A DNA stretch of 31,427 nt from CAYHXN01 sp964373675 (GCA_964373675.1 CAYJVO010000006.1:1-31427); one strand, 5' to 3'; positions 16,601 to 23,467 are shown, counted from the stretch's first letter. Notes: generated from the sequence alone by a model not told the origin. Program-made: numbers and translations.

Positions 16601-17387
16601 CATACGTGGATAATTTCTTACCAGTCTGCGGCTTAATCTGCGGCAACTGCTGAACATTGTGCTGTTCAACGGAAAAACCGACCCCGCTGCCGCACATGGA
16701 CAAGTACATAATCTCGCCAAAATCCTGAAGTTTTGCAGGGGCAATAAAAGAGCAGTTGTAGGCGCAAACATTACTTTCTTTGGCAGCCTTACCAGCAGAC
16801 CACAAGAGACGCATTGAAGGCATTATTTGTTGTTTCAAAATTGCGTCGTGAATTTCTTTGTATTCTTGCTCTGTCAATTTATCGCCCAAACTTTCTTTCA
16901 TAAAATCCATATAGCGCTGGACGGCCTCAATCCAGGTTTCGCGTCGCCCCTCTTTTTCAATCCAACGGGAATAACTGCGGTAAAAAACGAATTCCGCTAA
17001 AGGATTTTTAAAATATTTTTTGCTTCCGGCAACCAGACGCTTTACCTGTTCGGGAATTTCTTTCTTTTTTTCCCGAAGCAGCGCCCGTTCCCGACGATAA
17101 AGCACGTATTTTTTGGCCGTCAGAGTGTAATCCAGAATCATCAAAGCGGCCTCCACGACATCCTGAATTTCTTCAATTCCTAATACATAATCCGAAGGAT
17201 ATTTCCTCAACAGCTCTTTTACCACCTTATCGGAAACTCTTTCTGCCGATTTCAAACGCTCTTGCTCGTTCTCGCCGCCTTCGCCAGCGGCATTCATCGC
17301 CTTTAAAATAGCTTGAGTAATCCGGCTTTGGTCAAACGGTATGATCTGACCGTCCCGCTTTTTTACCAATTGAAACATTCCTGCCAT
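13683..17387 (-). CDS. nrdJ: Adenosylcobalamin-dependent (class II) ribonucleotide reductase with intein, 1234-aa precursor
   Basis: It makes deoxyribonucleotides from ribonucleotides. An N-terminal ATP-cone (about 1-95, VKKRDGQIIPFDQSRITQAI) precedes the catalytic barrel, with Cys208/Cys212 in SNVCAYNCSF, CGSGVGFSVEQ, SMANNSVAYNTKPP and GERGIFNRGG. An intein interrupts the NPCGEI active-site motif (NP|C at 450/451). Joining residue 450 to 932 restores GINPCGEIVLKSKQFCNLTE and gives a mature protein of 753 residues. The C-terminus keeps KPSGTVSQLVD and a redox tail CVGGVC. The class II assignment rests on overall likeness and the absence of an nrdB-type subunit nearby. TATAAT (17400-17395) lies seven bases before the ATG, so the message is probably leaderless. 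Confidence 0.9.
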   Translation of the reverse strand: MAGMFQLVKKRDGQIIPFDQSRITQAILKAMNAAGEGGENEQERLKSAERVSDKVVKELLRKYPSDYVLGIEEIQDVVEAALMILDYTLTAKKYVLYRRERALLREKKKEIPEQVKRLVAGSKKYFKNPLAEFVFYRSYSRWIEKEGRRETWIEAVQRYMDFMKESLGDKLTEQEYKEIHDAILKQQIMPSMRLLWSAGKAAKESNVCAYNCSFIAPAKLQDFGEIMYLSMCGSGVGFSVEQHNVQQLPQIKPQTGKKLSTYVVEDSKIGWANAFVLALSTWFNGKDIDFDYSKVRPAGSRLKTMGGKSSGPGPLRELMEFSRIKILARQGRRLNPIDVHDIICKIGDIVVAGGVRRSALLSLSDLDDQEMRLAKSGQFYLTEPQRSMANNSVAYNTKPPATQFLDEWIALAKNGTGERGIFNRGGLQKQLPDRRWKVFKKDAATSGINPCVTGDTLIYVADGRGHIPIRQLAEEGKDAPVFCRTDHGGLSVRYMRNPRITGYNEPVYKLTLDDRSTIKATANHKFLLKTGEYKQLKDLKSGDSLAIITKFAASINKDVFHTANSRSQDYWWVNTGKGNNIGEHRLIAAFHRNTKIPKGCIVHHKDRDAKNNSPENLEILSKEDHDALHSNLIEGDHNPMRRARYEWNERRWAEYKLKHSANNRAEKNQRFSGVTHEELKQHALRLTKALGQRFSHSDWVEYAKKNNLPQSFSKWRRDHLGGVLGVAKWAACHLSLEYVDADPRSLEAYKKYTAEGYDCEIIDGRLMIVKRCEICGVVFRTTPAKREHGMCSISCGLKRVWQNAEHKQRLINSINKAYSIHRQQKREQQAKMYTELKHKLGRLPTKKEWAMVCKGNDVSTEMCRPRSPFKKYKDLQEYASTYNHRVVSVEFAGYENVYNGTVDEFHNFFVGGFQSLTRNKKPKFAYLNNLQCGEIVLKSKQFCNLTEVVVRPEDDLEILLKKIRIASILGTYQSTLTNFSYLSKEWKKNCEEERLLGVSITGQWDCPEARKAEVLQALKKKAVEINKIYAKRFGINESTAITCVKPSGTVSQLVDAASGMHPRHSRYYIRRIRISATDSLFQMMKDQKVPYYPEVGQSIELAHTYVMEFPVKAPEGAILRNDLTAIQQLEHWKLVKENFTEHNPSVTVSVGNNEWIKVADWLYGNWDIIGGLSFLPREEHVYALAPYEEISEERYKKMAVDYPEIDFSQIILYEKEDETEGAKELACVGGVCEI
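14595..16037 (-). mobile_element. Intein with HNH homing endonuclease, 481 aa, inside nrdJ
   Basis: It covers precursor residues 451-931. Splicing blocks seen: N-terminal CVTGDTLIYV, block B with TANH (521-524), and block F GTVDEFHNFFVGG near the end. The C-terminal residue before the extein Cys is Gln (YLNNLQ|CGEI), not the usual Asn. The endonuclease is of HNH_3 type: GEHRLIAAFHRNTKIPKG, VHHKDRDAKNNSPENLEIL (HHKD at 603-606). It is followed by a zinc-binding segment CEIC...CSISC and two regions like the homing-endonuclease associated repeat (KALGQRFSHSDW and HKLGRLPTKKEW). The insertion point in NP|CGEI is a known hot spot for RNR inteins. Confidence 0.9.
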
Positions 17388-17433
17388 CTATAAAATTATA
17401 GTACATTTTGTTATAAACTCGCTGTGGAAAAGA

Positions 17434-17467
17434 AAAAAATAATCCGTCCTCTGACGGATTATTTTTT
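17434..17467 (-). terminator. Strong rho-independent terminator
   Basis: A perfect 15-base stem (AAAAAATAATCCGTC and its complement) around loop CTCT, with T-runs in both directions. It contains the stop of the 17459-17731 gene and stands just upstream of nrdJ. Confidence 0.85.
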
Positions 17468-17731
17468 AATAAGACCGTGACACTCGCATTTGCAAGATAA
17501 ATAATAACATTCACCTCGTACCTTTAGAATGATTAAACCAAAAGTTTTCAATACCAACCCGAAAGCACCAAAAACAAACACAACTACAGCCGCTGAAAAA
17601 AGAATAGAATTAAACATTAAAGCCAAAAAGGACACTGCCGCCACTACCATACCGAGAATAGCCATAGAAAACTTTCGGTTGGCTTCGGCGCGGCACGTTG
17701 CGCACCATTCCTGCATATAAAGAGCGGTCAA
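17459..17731 (-). CDS. Small cysteine-rich membrane protein, 84-90 aa
   Basis: There are two transmembrane helices (about 22-42 and 45-70) between Cys-containing ends: CATC near the N-terminus and CYYLSCKCECHGL at the C-terminus. The four-plus Cys could bind a metal such as zinc. No family is recognised. The start is unsettled: TTTACA, 17 bases, TAAAAT ends seven bases before the TTG at 17731, the same geometry as other leaderless genes here, but an ATG at 17715 (MQEWCATCR) would also work with a 16-base leader. The stop lies inside a strong terminator. Confidence 0.6.
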   Translation of the reverse strand: MTALYMQEWCATCRAEANRKFSMAILGMVVAAVSFLALMFNSILFSAAVVVFVFGAFGLVLKTFGLIILKVRGECYYLSCKCECHGLIKK

Positions 17732-17738
17732 AAATTCT

Positions 17739-17789
17739 GATTTTAGTGTACGCTTAGGAATTGTAAAGTCAAGCTAATTTGTATAAAAT
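17739..17789. promoter_or_regulatory. Divergent promoters with overlapping -35 boxes
   Basis: Minus: TTTACA (17767-17762), 17 bases, TAAAAT (17744-17739), for the small membrane protein. Plus: TTGTAA (17761-17766), 17 bases, TAAAAT (17784-17789), for the tRNA-Phe transcript. The same six or seven bases serve both -35 sites. Confidence 0.6.
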
Positions 17790-17800
17790 AATGCTAATGC

Positions 17801-17863
17801 CGCGGTAGCTCCCCGCCGATGGCGGGGCAGGCAGTGGTTAATTTATAAATAACCGCTACCGCG
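17801..17863 (+). other. tRNA-like structure beginning with a partial copy of tRNA-Phe
   Basis: The 14 bases TGCCGCGGTAGCTC match the start of the tRNA-Phe at 17887 and the base before it. The remainder is different but folds: outer stem CGCGGTAGC/GCTACCGCG (9 pairs), an inner hairpin CCCCGCC-GAT-GGCGGGG, and a second inner hairpin GGTTA...TAACC. It sits right after the plus-strand promoter, so it would form the 5' end of the tRNA-Phe precursor. Confidence 0.6.
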
Positions 17864-17886
17864 CGTTAATATATAGAAAAACAAAT

Positions 17887-17958
17887 GCCGCGGTAGCTCA
17901 GTGGTAGAGCGCACGCCTGAAGAGCGTGGCGTCGGTGGTTCGATTCCGCCCCGCGGCA
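17887..17958 (+). tRNA. tRNA-Phe (anticodon GAA)
   Basis: A 72-base cloverleaf: acceptor GCCGCGG/CCGCGGC, D-arm GCTC/GAGC, anticodon arm CACGC-CTGAAGA-GCGTG, T-arm GGTGG-TTCGATT-CCGCC, discriminator A. CCA is not encoded. It is convergent with tgt. Confidence 0.95.
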
Positions 17959-17997
17959 CTCTTCAACTCACTTCGCTCGCTCAGAGTAAACAAAAAT

Positions 17998-19161
17998 TTA
18001 AATCTTTATCCTTATCTCTTGCATTAATTTTTCCATACAGTAAAGGTTGTGGATCGTTAATAAAATCGGGCCGAGCATTTCGTGGGCGCGGAATAAATGC
18101 GAAATATAAGCACGGGTGTGAGTTTGGCAAGCATAGCAACCGCACTTTTTATCAATTGGGTTTTTGTCCTTAAGATAGCGGCCGGATTTTAAGTTTAAAC
18201 ACCGCTCTTTAGCCGCGCCGCTTGTGGTGAGCAGTGCCGAACCATTGCGGGCATTGCGAGTAGGAGCCACGCAATCAAAAGTGTCCACGCCGCGCTTTAC
18301 AGCTTCCACAATATCGTCAGCAGAGCCGATTCCAAGAAGATGCCGTGGCTTTTCTTCGGGCAAAAACGGCGCGATCCAATCTAGGACTTTGTACATTTCT
18401 TTTTTAGTTTTACCCAAAGCCCCGCCAATACCGATGCCGTCAAAATCTTGAGCGCTGATAAATTTCGCCGACTGCTCGCGTAAATCTTTAAAAATTCCTC
18501 CTTGAATTATCCCATATAGTCCTTGTCGCTTATCGCTTTTTACCAGTAAACACCGCTTGGCCCAGCGATGCGTACGCTCCATGGATCGTTTGGTATAGTT
18601 GTGGTCGTGAAGGGGCGAAGTGCACTCATCAAAAGCAAAAATTAGGTCTGCGCCGAGATTTTGCTGAATCTTAATGGATTTTTCCGGCGTCAAAAAATGC
18701 TTGGAGCCGTCCAGATGCGAACGAAACTCAACGCCGTCTTCGGTAATTTTCGTTAATTTATCTTTCTTGATTATATACTCGGTCTCGCTATGTAAAACGC
18801 CGCCTTTCTCTTTAGGAAACATGCTCGCAATTTTTCCAACGCCGTGCTCCAGCGCATAACCCAAGCTGAAAACCTGAAAACCGCCGCTATCGGTCCAAAT
18901 CGGCCGGTCCCAATTCATAAATTTGTGAAGTCCCCCGAGTTTTTTTATCGTTGTATCACCAGGACGCAAATAGAGGTGGTAGGTGTTGCATAAAAGCGAC
19001 TCAACGCCAATTGTCTTGAGCCGATCAACAGTAATCCCCTTCACGGTCGCCTGTGTGCCGACCGGCACAAAAGCCGGCGTCTGGATTTCACCGTGAGCAG
19101 TTTCAATAACGCCCAGCCGCGCCCGGCTTTTTTTGGATTTTTTTAAAACTTTAAATTTCAC
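17998..19161 (-). CDS. tgt: tRNA-guanine transglycosylase, 387 aa
   Basis: It exchanges guanine 34 in GUN-anticodon tRNAs (Asn, Asp, His, Tyr) for a queuine precursor. Landmarks: WTDSGGFQVFSLG (catalytic Asp region), IFAFDECTSP, YGIIQGGIFKDLR, GIGIGGALGKTK, TFDCVAPTRNARNG (nucleophile Asp), and the zinc site CGCYACQTHTRAYISHLFRAHE. The length is normal. The start overlaps the end of tsaC by four bases, giving a two-gene tRNA-modification operon. Its substrate tRNA-Asn is encoded at 7409-7480. No queuosine synthesis gene is visible in the window, so the base may be made elsewhere or scavenged. Confidence 0.95.
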   Translation of the reverse strand: MKFKVLKKSKKSRARLGVIETAHGEIQTPAFVPVGTQATVKGITVDRLKTIGVESLLCNTYHLYLRPGDTTIKKLGGLHKFMNWDRPIWTDSGGFQVFSLGYALEHGVGKIASMFPKEKGGVLHSETEYIIKKDKLTKITEDGVEFRSHLDGSKHFLTPEKSIKIQQNLGADLIFAFDECTSPLHDHNYTKRSMERTHRWAKRCLLVKSDKRQGLYGIIQGGIFKDLREQSAKFISAQDFDGIGIGGALGKTKKEMYKVLDWIAPFLPEEKPRHLLGIGSADDIVEAVKRGVDTFDCVAPTRNARNGSALLTTSGAAKERCLNLKSGRYLKDKNPIDKKCGCYACQTHTRAYISHLFRAHEMLGPILLTIHNLYCMEKLMQEIRIKI

Positions 19162-19709
19162 CGCAGAATCTTAAAAGGCCTTACGGTAAGATCTATAATG
19201 CGTGACCCTTTTTTCTTCCGATTAATGCCAACAAATACTGCTTCATCTATTAATTTTGCTTTGTCGCCAAATACCTCTCTATAATTCCGGGGGTCACTTA
19301 GCGGCTCCTGACCGGCTAAATTCGCACTGGTAGCGACCAGCGGCCGATAAAAATATTTAAATATTTTTTTAATCAGCGGGTGCGTAGAGAGACGGAAAGC
19401 GGCCGTACGGTTCTGCATTGCCAAAGGTGACAAATTTTTAGCTTTTAAAACGAAGTTGGTCGGCGTTTTTGACGCTAAAATTTTCTTTCTCTGCTCTTGG
19501 TTAAAATTGGCGTACTCGGCCAGCATTTTAAAGTCCTTAACCAGTAAAGGAAAGGACTTGCCGGGCGGGCGGCCTTTTATCTGGTAAATTTTCAGTAGGG
19601 CCTGCGGATTAGCAGCATCGCAAACTAAACCGTAGAGTGTTTCAGTCGGCAAAATCACTATCCCACCAGCATTCAAAATGCCTATAATTTTTTTAATATC
19701 TAGGGGCAT
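19158..19709 (-). CDS. tsaC: L-threonylcarbamoyladenylate synthase (YrdC/Sua5 family), 183 aa
   Basis: It makes threonylcarbamoyl-AMP for the t6A modification of ANN-decoding tRNAs. Visible YrdC features: GGIVILPTETLYGLVCDA, KIYQIKGRPPGKSFPLLV (nucleotide-binding KxR region), FRLSTHPL and VATSANLAGQEPLSDP. The length fits the single-domain TsaC form without the Sua5 C-terminal domain. TATAAT (19725-19720) lies ten bases before the ATG with no ribosome binding site, so the leader is at most a few bases. It is coupled to tgt by a four-base overlap. Confidence 0.9.
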   Translation of the reverse strand: MPLDIKKIIGILNAGGIVILPTETLYGLVCDAANPQALLKIYQIKGRPPGKSFPLLVKDFKMLAEYANFNQEQRKKILASKTPTNFVLKAKNLSPLAMQNRTAAFRLSTHPLIKKIFKYFYRPLVATSANLAGQEPLSDPRNYREVFGDKAKLIDEAVFVGINRKKKGSRIIDLTVRPFKILR

Positions 19710-19733
19710 AATTTACTAAATTATAAAATAAAA

Positions 19734-19754
19734 TAACCCTTTTGTAAAGGGTTA
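19734..19754 (-). terminator. Terminator upstream of tsaC
   Basis: TAACCCTT/AAGGGTTA with a short loop, followed on the minus strand by TTTATTTTATAA. It would end transcription coming from the CPBP protease gene, just before the tsaC promoter. Confidence 0.6.
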
Positions 19755-19755
19755 G

Positions 19756-19823
19756 TCCCGTTAGAGGCCGCCCTGCTGAAGGCACGGCTACGGCCGCCTC
19801 GGGGCGACCTGCCTCTAACGGGA
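19756..19823. repeat. Inverted repeat ending at the CPBP stop codon
   Basis: TCCCGTTAGAGGC (19756-19768) pairs exactly with 19811-19823 around 42 bases of GC-rich sequence that contains CGGCTACGGCCGCCTCGGGG. The right arm ends on the base next to the protease stop codon. Confidence 0.8.
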
Positions 19824-20333
19824 TTAAGGAAAAAAGGTAACAGCCAAATTATAAAATGAATGAATGACAACTGCTGCCGAAAAAGGTTTTACTAATTTTC
19901 CCCGCCAAGCTCCAAATTTAAAAATCATCAAACAGAGAAGAAAACCGCCAATGCCCTGAAGAAAAAGATTGGGCCAGGAGCCGTGGCTTAATCCGAAAAA
20001 AACCGAAGAAATTACCGAAGCGGCCAGCGCCCAGCGCCATGCTTTTAGCAAAGACTCGCTTAGATAAAAAACGATGGAAAAAACACAAAAAATGGGCAAA
20101 CGAAATGCGGATTCTTCAACAATTGCCCACCAGATAAAATAGCTTATTAAATAAGGGATTTCTCGCCAATCAAGGTCAGACAATCCCTGGTCTTCCCAAA
20201 CTCCCCAAGATACAAAAAAGTGTAAGGCTATTTTTCCGTGTATATAAAACAAAATTATTACTCCTGTTATCCAGCCAAAGCACGGCCAAAACCCGACCGG
20301 CTCGCGACCAAGCCAACGCAGCAGCCGCCGCAC
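19824..20333 (-). CDS. CPBP-family intramembrane metalloprotease, 169 aa
   Basis: About five hydrophobic helices carry the three motifs of the CPBP (CAAX protease / bacteriocin-processing) family: EESAFR (E73, E74, R78), FFGLSHG (H117) and HSFYNLA (H158, N162). These residues form the catalytic site within the membrane. Substrates of bacterial members vary, and none is indicated here. The start is a GTG at 20333 with GAAAGG about nine bases upstream. The protein is shorter than many relatives but has all the motifs. Confidence 0.85.
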   Translation of the reverse strand: MRRLLRWLGREPVGFWPCFGWITGVIILFYIHGKIALHFFVSWGVWEDQGLSDLDWREIPYLISYFIWWAIVEESAFRLPIFCVFSIVFYLSESLLKAWRWALAASVISSVFFGLSHGSWPNLFLQGIGGFLLCLMIFKFGAWRGKLVKPFSAAVVIHSFYNLAVTFFP

Positions 20334-20383
20334 TGATGCAACCTTTCAAAGTGCTTATTTAGATGATATACTATTACAATAAT

Positions 20384-20412
20384 GGCTCCTATCGTCTAGT
20401 CCGGCCTAGGAT
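20384..20412 (+). pseudogene. 5' half of an interrupted tRNA-Glu
   Basis: GGCTCCTATCGTCTAGTCCG and the following CCTAGGAT match the acceptor and D-arm of bacterial tRNA-Glu. TATACT at 20367-20372 is a plausible -10 box. After AGGAT the tRNA sequence stops and an element beginning CCCGCACTAAA takes over. The partner 3' half is at 20592-20629. Confidence 0.6.
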
Positions 20413-20591
20413 CCCGCACTAAAGCGAAACTTAGTGCGGGACAAGCTCTGCGTTCCTTGCCCCGTACTAAAATTCAATCATAATAAATTTATATGGTCCC
20501 ATCGTCTAGTGGCCTAGGACATATGGTTCTCATCCATAAAACACCGGTTCGACTCCGGTTGGGACCACCAGATTGAATTTTTAGTGCGGGG
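20413..20591 (+). mobile_element. Inverted-repeat element carrying a tRNA gene
   Basis: A 179-base unit bounded by CCCGCACTAAA on the left and its complement TTTAGTGCGGG(G) on the right. Inside are a perfect 10-base-stem hairpin (20413-20440, loop AGCGAAAC) and a second pair of arms, CCCCGTACTAAAATTCAATC (20460-20479) and 20571-20591, that enclose tRNA-Glu(CTC). It has no coding capacity and no transposase. The shared GTGCGGGG end also occurs in the inverted repeat at 25942-26012. Confidence 0.6.
20495..20570 (+). tRNA. tRNA-Glu (anticodon CTC)
   Basis: A complete cloverleaf: acceptor GGTCCCA/TGGGACC, anticodon arm TATGG-TTCTCAT-CCATA, T-arm ACCGG-TTCGACT-CCGGT, discriminator A, and an encoded CCA (20568-20570), unlike the other two tRNAs in the window. 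It lies inside the inverted-repeat element; the right arm begins on the next base. Confidence 0.9.
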
Positions 20592-20629
20592 TCATCGCGA
20601 AAACTCGGTTTCGAATCCCGATGAGAGCA
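20592..20629 (+). pseudogene. 3' half of an interrupted tRNA-Glu
   Basis: TCATCGCGAAAAC fits the end of a Glu anticodon loop, the 3' anticodon stem and the variable loop. Then comes TCGGT-TTCGAAT-CCCGA (T-arm with the invariant G53-C61 pair lost), TGAGAGC (acceptor) and discriminator A. The acceptor would pair with GCTCTCA; the 5' half at 20385 reads GCTCCTA, five of seven Watson-Crick. The murF stop codon starts on the next base. Confidence 0.55.
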
Positions 20630-21862
20630 CTAGACTTGTCTTATCTCCTCAACTACTTTATCCAGTTGCATCGCCCTTGAGGCCTTAACTAAAATTAAAT
20701 CTCCTTTTTTAATCAACTCCTGCACTTTTAATTTGGCCCCATCAGCAGTATCAAAACTCCAAATACTCCTCTTGGCCATGCCGCTTTTGTGAGCAGATTC
20801 GGCAATAAATTTAGCCCGCGGTCCGACGACGACTAGAACATCAAATACTTTAGCAACTATCCTGCCAATCTCTTCGTGGGCTTCAATGGCGTATTTACCA
20901 ATTTCCAACATATCGCCCAAAACAGCAATTTTCTTCATATTTCCCAAAGCTTTTACCGTGTTAATGGCGGCGTGCATGGAAAGCGGCGAGGCGTTATAAG
21001 TGTCATCAAAAATATAGGTTCCTTTTACTCCTACCAATAATTTCATCCGATGTTCGGGCGCCTGGTAGTAGCTTAGGGCTTCGGCTATTTTCACCAAATT
21101 GACGCCGAAAGCAAGACCAACGGCAGCCGCTGCCGCTGCCGCATACGCTTGCGCCTTGCCGAAACTGTCTTCCAAACGAACTGGAACAAAACTGCCTCCG
21201 TATTCCAGCTTAAAGGCAATGCCGGCCGGACGACCGTTTTCCATCCGGTTTTCAAAATTAGTAATTCTCACTTCCGCGCCCTCGCCGAAACCGAAATTCA
21301 TAATGTGGGCGCGCGTTCTTTCCTTCATATCCAAAACCGCCTCATCGTCAAAATTAAGAATTGCAAAACCCGTTGCCGGCAGAGCTTCCACTAAGCGGGA
21401 CTTTTCCCGCGTTACCGCGTCCGGCCCGCTGTAAAATTCCACATGAACGGGAATATCGCCGATTGCGGTAACAATTCCAATCTGCGGTTTGACAATCTCC
21501 AACAAATATTTAATGTCCCCCGGCCGGTCGGCACCGTATTCCAAAACTAAAATCTCCGGATAATTGACCCGGAAAATCAGCCGCAAAAGAGAAGCGCAAA
21601 TCACCCGACACCAAAAAAGCGGGCCGCCGATTTTAGTCCAACTGCCTAAAATCGTAAGCGGCAGACCGACTTCGTTGTTGAAGTTTCCGCTGCTTACCCG
21701 GGTTGACCGCAAAAAACGCAAAACCACATAAACCGCTTCTTTAGTAGAGGTTTTGCCAACGCTGCCGGTAACGCCGATGATCCCCGGCTGGTACTTCCTG
21801 ATGGTCCATTTAGCTAGTATCTGCAGAACCCATTTTAAAATTTTAATTAATTTCTCTTTCAT
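20630..21862 (-). CDS. murF: UDP-N-acetylmuramoyl-tripeptide--D-alanyl-D-alanine ligase, 410 aa
   Basis: It adds D-Ala-D-Ala to the peptidoglycan precursor in the cytoplasm. Mur ligase landmarks: ATP loop GVTGSVGKTSTKEA (30-43), LEYGADRPGDI, TAIGDIPVHVEFY, LNFDDEAV, APEHRMK and FDDTYNASPLSMHAAI, typical of MurF. It is a little shorter than the usual 450 residues because the N-terminal substrate domain is reduced. It is the last gene of the mraZ-rsmH-ftsL-ftsI-murF series, nine bases after ftsI. No mraY, murD, ftsW or murG follows; the cluster ends at the tRNA-Glu region. Confidence 0.95.
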   Translation of the reverse strand: MKEKLIKILKWVLQILAKWTIRKYQPGIIGVTGSVGKTSTKEAVYVVLRFLRSTRVSSGNFNNEVGLPLTILGSWTKIGGPLFWCRVICASLLRLIFRVNYPEILVLEYGADRPGDIKYLLEIVKPQIGIVTAIGDIPVHVEFYSGPDAVTREKSRLVEALPATGFAILNFDDEAVLDMKERTRAHIMNFGFGEGAEVRITNFENRMENGRPAGIAFKLEYGGSFVPVRLEDSFGKAQAYAAAAAAAVGLAFGVNLVKIAEALSYYQAPEHRMKLLVGVKGTYIFDDTYNASPLSMHAAINTVKALGNMKKIAVLGDMLEIGKYAIEAHEEIGRIVAKVFDVLVVVGPRAKFIAESAHKSGMAKRSIWSFDTADGAKLKVQELIKKGDLILVKASRAMQLDKVVEEIRQV

Positions 21863-21871
21863 TTCTATTTT

Positions 21872-23467
21872 TTAATTTCTCTCCAGGTTGTCCGGCGGAA
21901 TATTGTAATAGTTTAAAACAAATTCGGCTAATTCGCGAAAGGCCGGAACAACCGTGCTTCCCGCTAAAACCGCTTGCGGCCGATCCAATTTTATTAAAAT
22001 AGTAAACTGCGGATCCGAAGCCGGGAGAAAACCGGCAAAAGTGTGGATAAAATCGTCCGTGTAGCCGCCGTTTTTAAAATCCGGCACCTGGGCCGTTCCG
22101 GTTTTACCGGCAATTCGGTATTTCGGAATTTGGGCTACCCCCGCTTTTTCTACCGCTGAAGCCATCATTGCGGTCACCTGCCGAGCTGCTTCCTCACTGA
22201 TAACCCGGCGAACAATCTCCGGTTGCTCATCCGCTAAAATCAATGGTTTCATCAATACGCCCCTATTAGCAATCGCCGAGATAGCAGTGATCAATTCTAT
22301 TGGAGTAACGGAAAGCCCTTGGCCGAAAGAAGCAGTGGCAAAATTAATCTCCCGGAAACTAGTCTTTAAATTTTTCAGATTGCCGGCAACTTCGCCCGGC
22401 AACGGAATCCCGGTCGGCTCATTAAGACCGAATTTTAAAAGATAATTGTAAAAAATATCCTGGCCGATTTTACGCTGGGCAAAGACAGCGCCGGTATTAA
22501 CTGACCGTTCAATCACTCTAGTCATATTGATCCGGCCGTAAGGCCCGCGTTCTACCAAATCCCAGTTTGTAATGGTTTTGCCGTTTAAAGTAATGGAGCC
22601 GCTGTCATAATATTCTGTTTCTGGAGTAATGTTTCCGCTGTCTATGCCAATCGCCATTGTGATTACTTTAAAAACCGAGCCGGGCTCATAAAGAGACTGC
22701 ACCGCCGGATTAAGATAGTTTTTAACCGGGGATTCTGAATAATTATTAGGATCAAAATCGGGCTTATTGCCTAACGTCAAAATGGCGCCGCTTTTCGGGT
22801 TCTGAACAATAACTGTTCCGCCGCTGGCGCGATATTTCTCCATCAGCCCGTCCAAGATTTCTTCAGCGCGGGATTGGATATTACGGTCAATAGTTAAAAT
22901 AATATCTTCGCCGGCCAATTCTTTATTAAAATACATCTCCGAACCATAGCGACCCCTTAATTCGTCATCCTGACTGCTGGGACCAACAAAACCCAAAACC
23001 TGGGAAGCCAGGTTGGCAAAGGGGTAGAATCGGGCTTCTTGGTCATCAATATAAATGCCGTCCAAGCCAGCTTGAACAACCCCTTGAATCTGCTCCGGCA
23101 ATGCCTTAAAGACCAAAAGCTCATAAAGATCGTTTTCTTTGGAAAGCTGAGTTTTTATTTTTTCAAAATCCAACTTCAAAAGAGCGCTTAAAGTTTGCGC
23201 TGTCAATTCAATATTCCCCGTCTCTTTAGGGACAGCGTAAATAATCGGGTAGCGGCGATTGATAGCCGCTGGTATTAAATTTTTGTTTTTGTCAGTTAAA
23301 TAAATGTGGCCGCGCTTGGTCTCCAAAAAGCCGGCAAGCCGATATTGAGATTCCGCCCGGGCGGAATAATAATCGCCCCTTTCTATCTGCAGGCGATAAA
23401 TATTAAAAACCATGACGGAGTACAATAAAATTACTCCGGCTAAAATTGTAGTGAGGCGGAAATTCAT
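21872..23467 (-). CDS. ftsI: Division-type penicillin-binding protein (FtsI/PBP2 class B transpeptidase), 531 aa
   Basis: It cross-links peptidoglycan at the septum. A single N-terminal transmembrane helix (5-24) precedes the dimerisation domain and a transpeptidase domain with all three motifs: SVFK (S264, K267), SVN (322-324) and KTGT (455-458). The length is at the lower end for FtsI. No ribosome binding site is clear before the ATG; upstream lies a 130-base inverted-repeat unit separating it from ftsL. Position after mraZ-rsmH-ftsL supports FtsI, not an elongation PBP2. Confidence 0.93.
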   Translation of the reverse strand: MNFRLTTILAGVILLYSVMVFNIYRLQIERGDYYSARAESQYRLAGFLETKRGHIYLTDKNKNLIPAAINRRYPIIYAVPKETGNIELTAQTLSALLKLDFEKIKTQLSKENDLYELLVFKALPEQIQGVVQAGLDGIYIDDQEARFYPFANLASQVLGFVGPSSQDDELRGRYGSEMYFNKELAGEDIILTIDRNIQSRAEEILDGLMEKYRASGGTVIVQNPKSGAILTLGNKPDFDPNNYSESPVKNYLNPAVQSLYEPGSVFKVITMAIGIDSGNITPETEYYDSGSITLNGKTITNWDLVERGPYGRINMTRVIERSVNTGAVFAQRKIGQDIFYNYLLKFGLNEPTGIPLPGEVAGNLKNLKTSFREINFATASFGQGLSVTPIELITAISAIANRGVLMKPLILADEQPEIVRRVISEEAARQVTAMMASAVEKAGVAQIPKYRIAGKTGTAQVPDFKNGGYTDDFIHTFAGFLPASDPQFTILIKLDRPQAVLAGSTVVPAFRELAEFVLNYYNIPPDNLERN

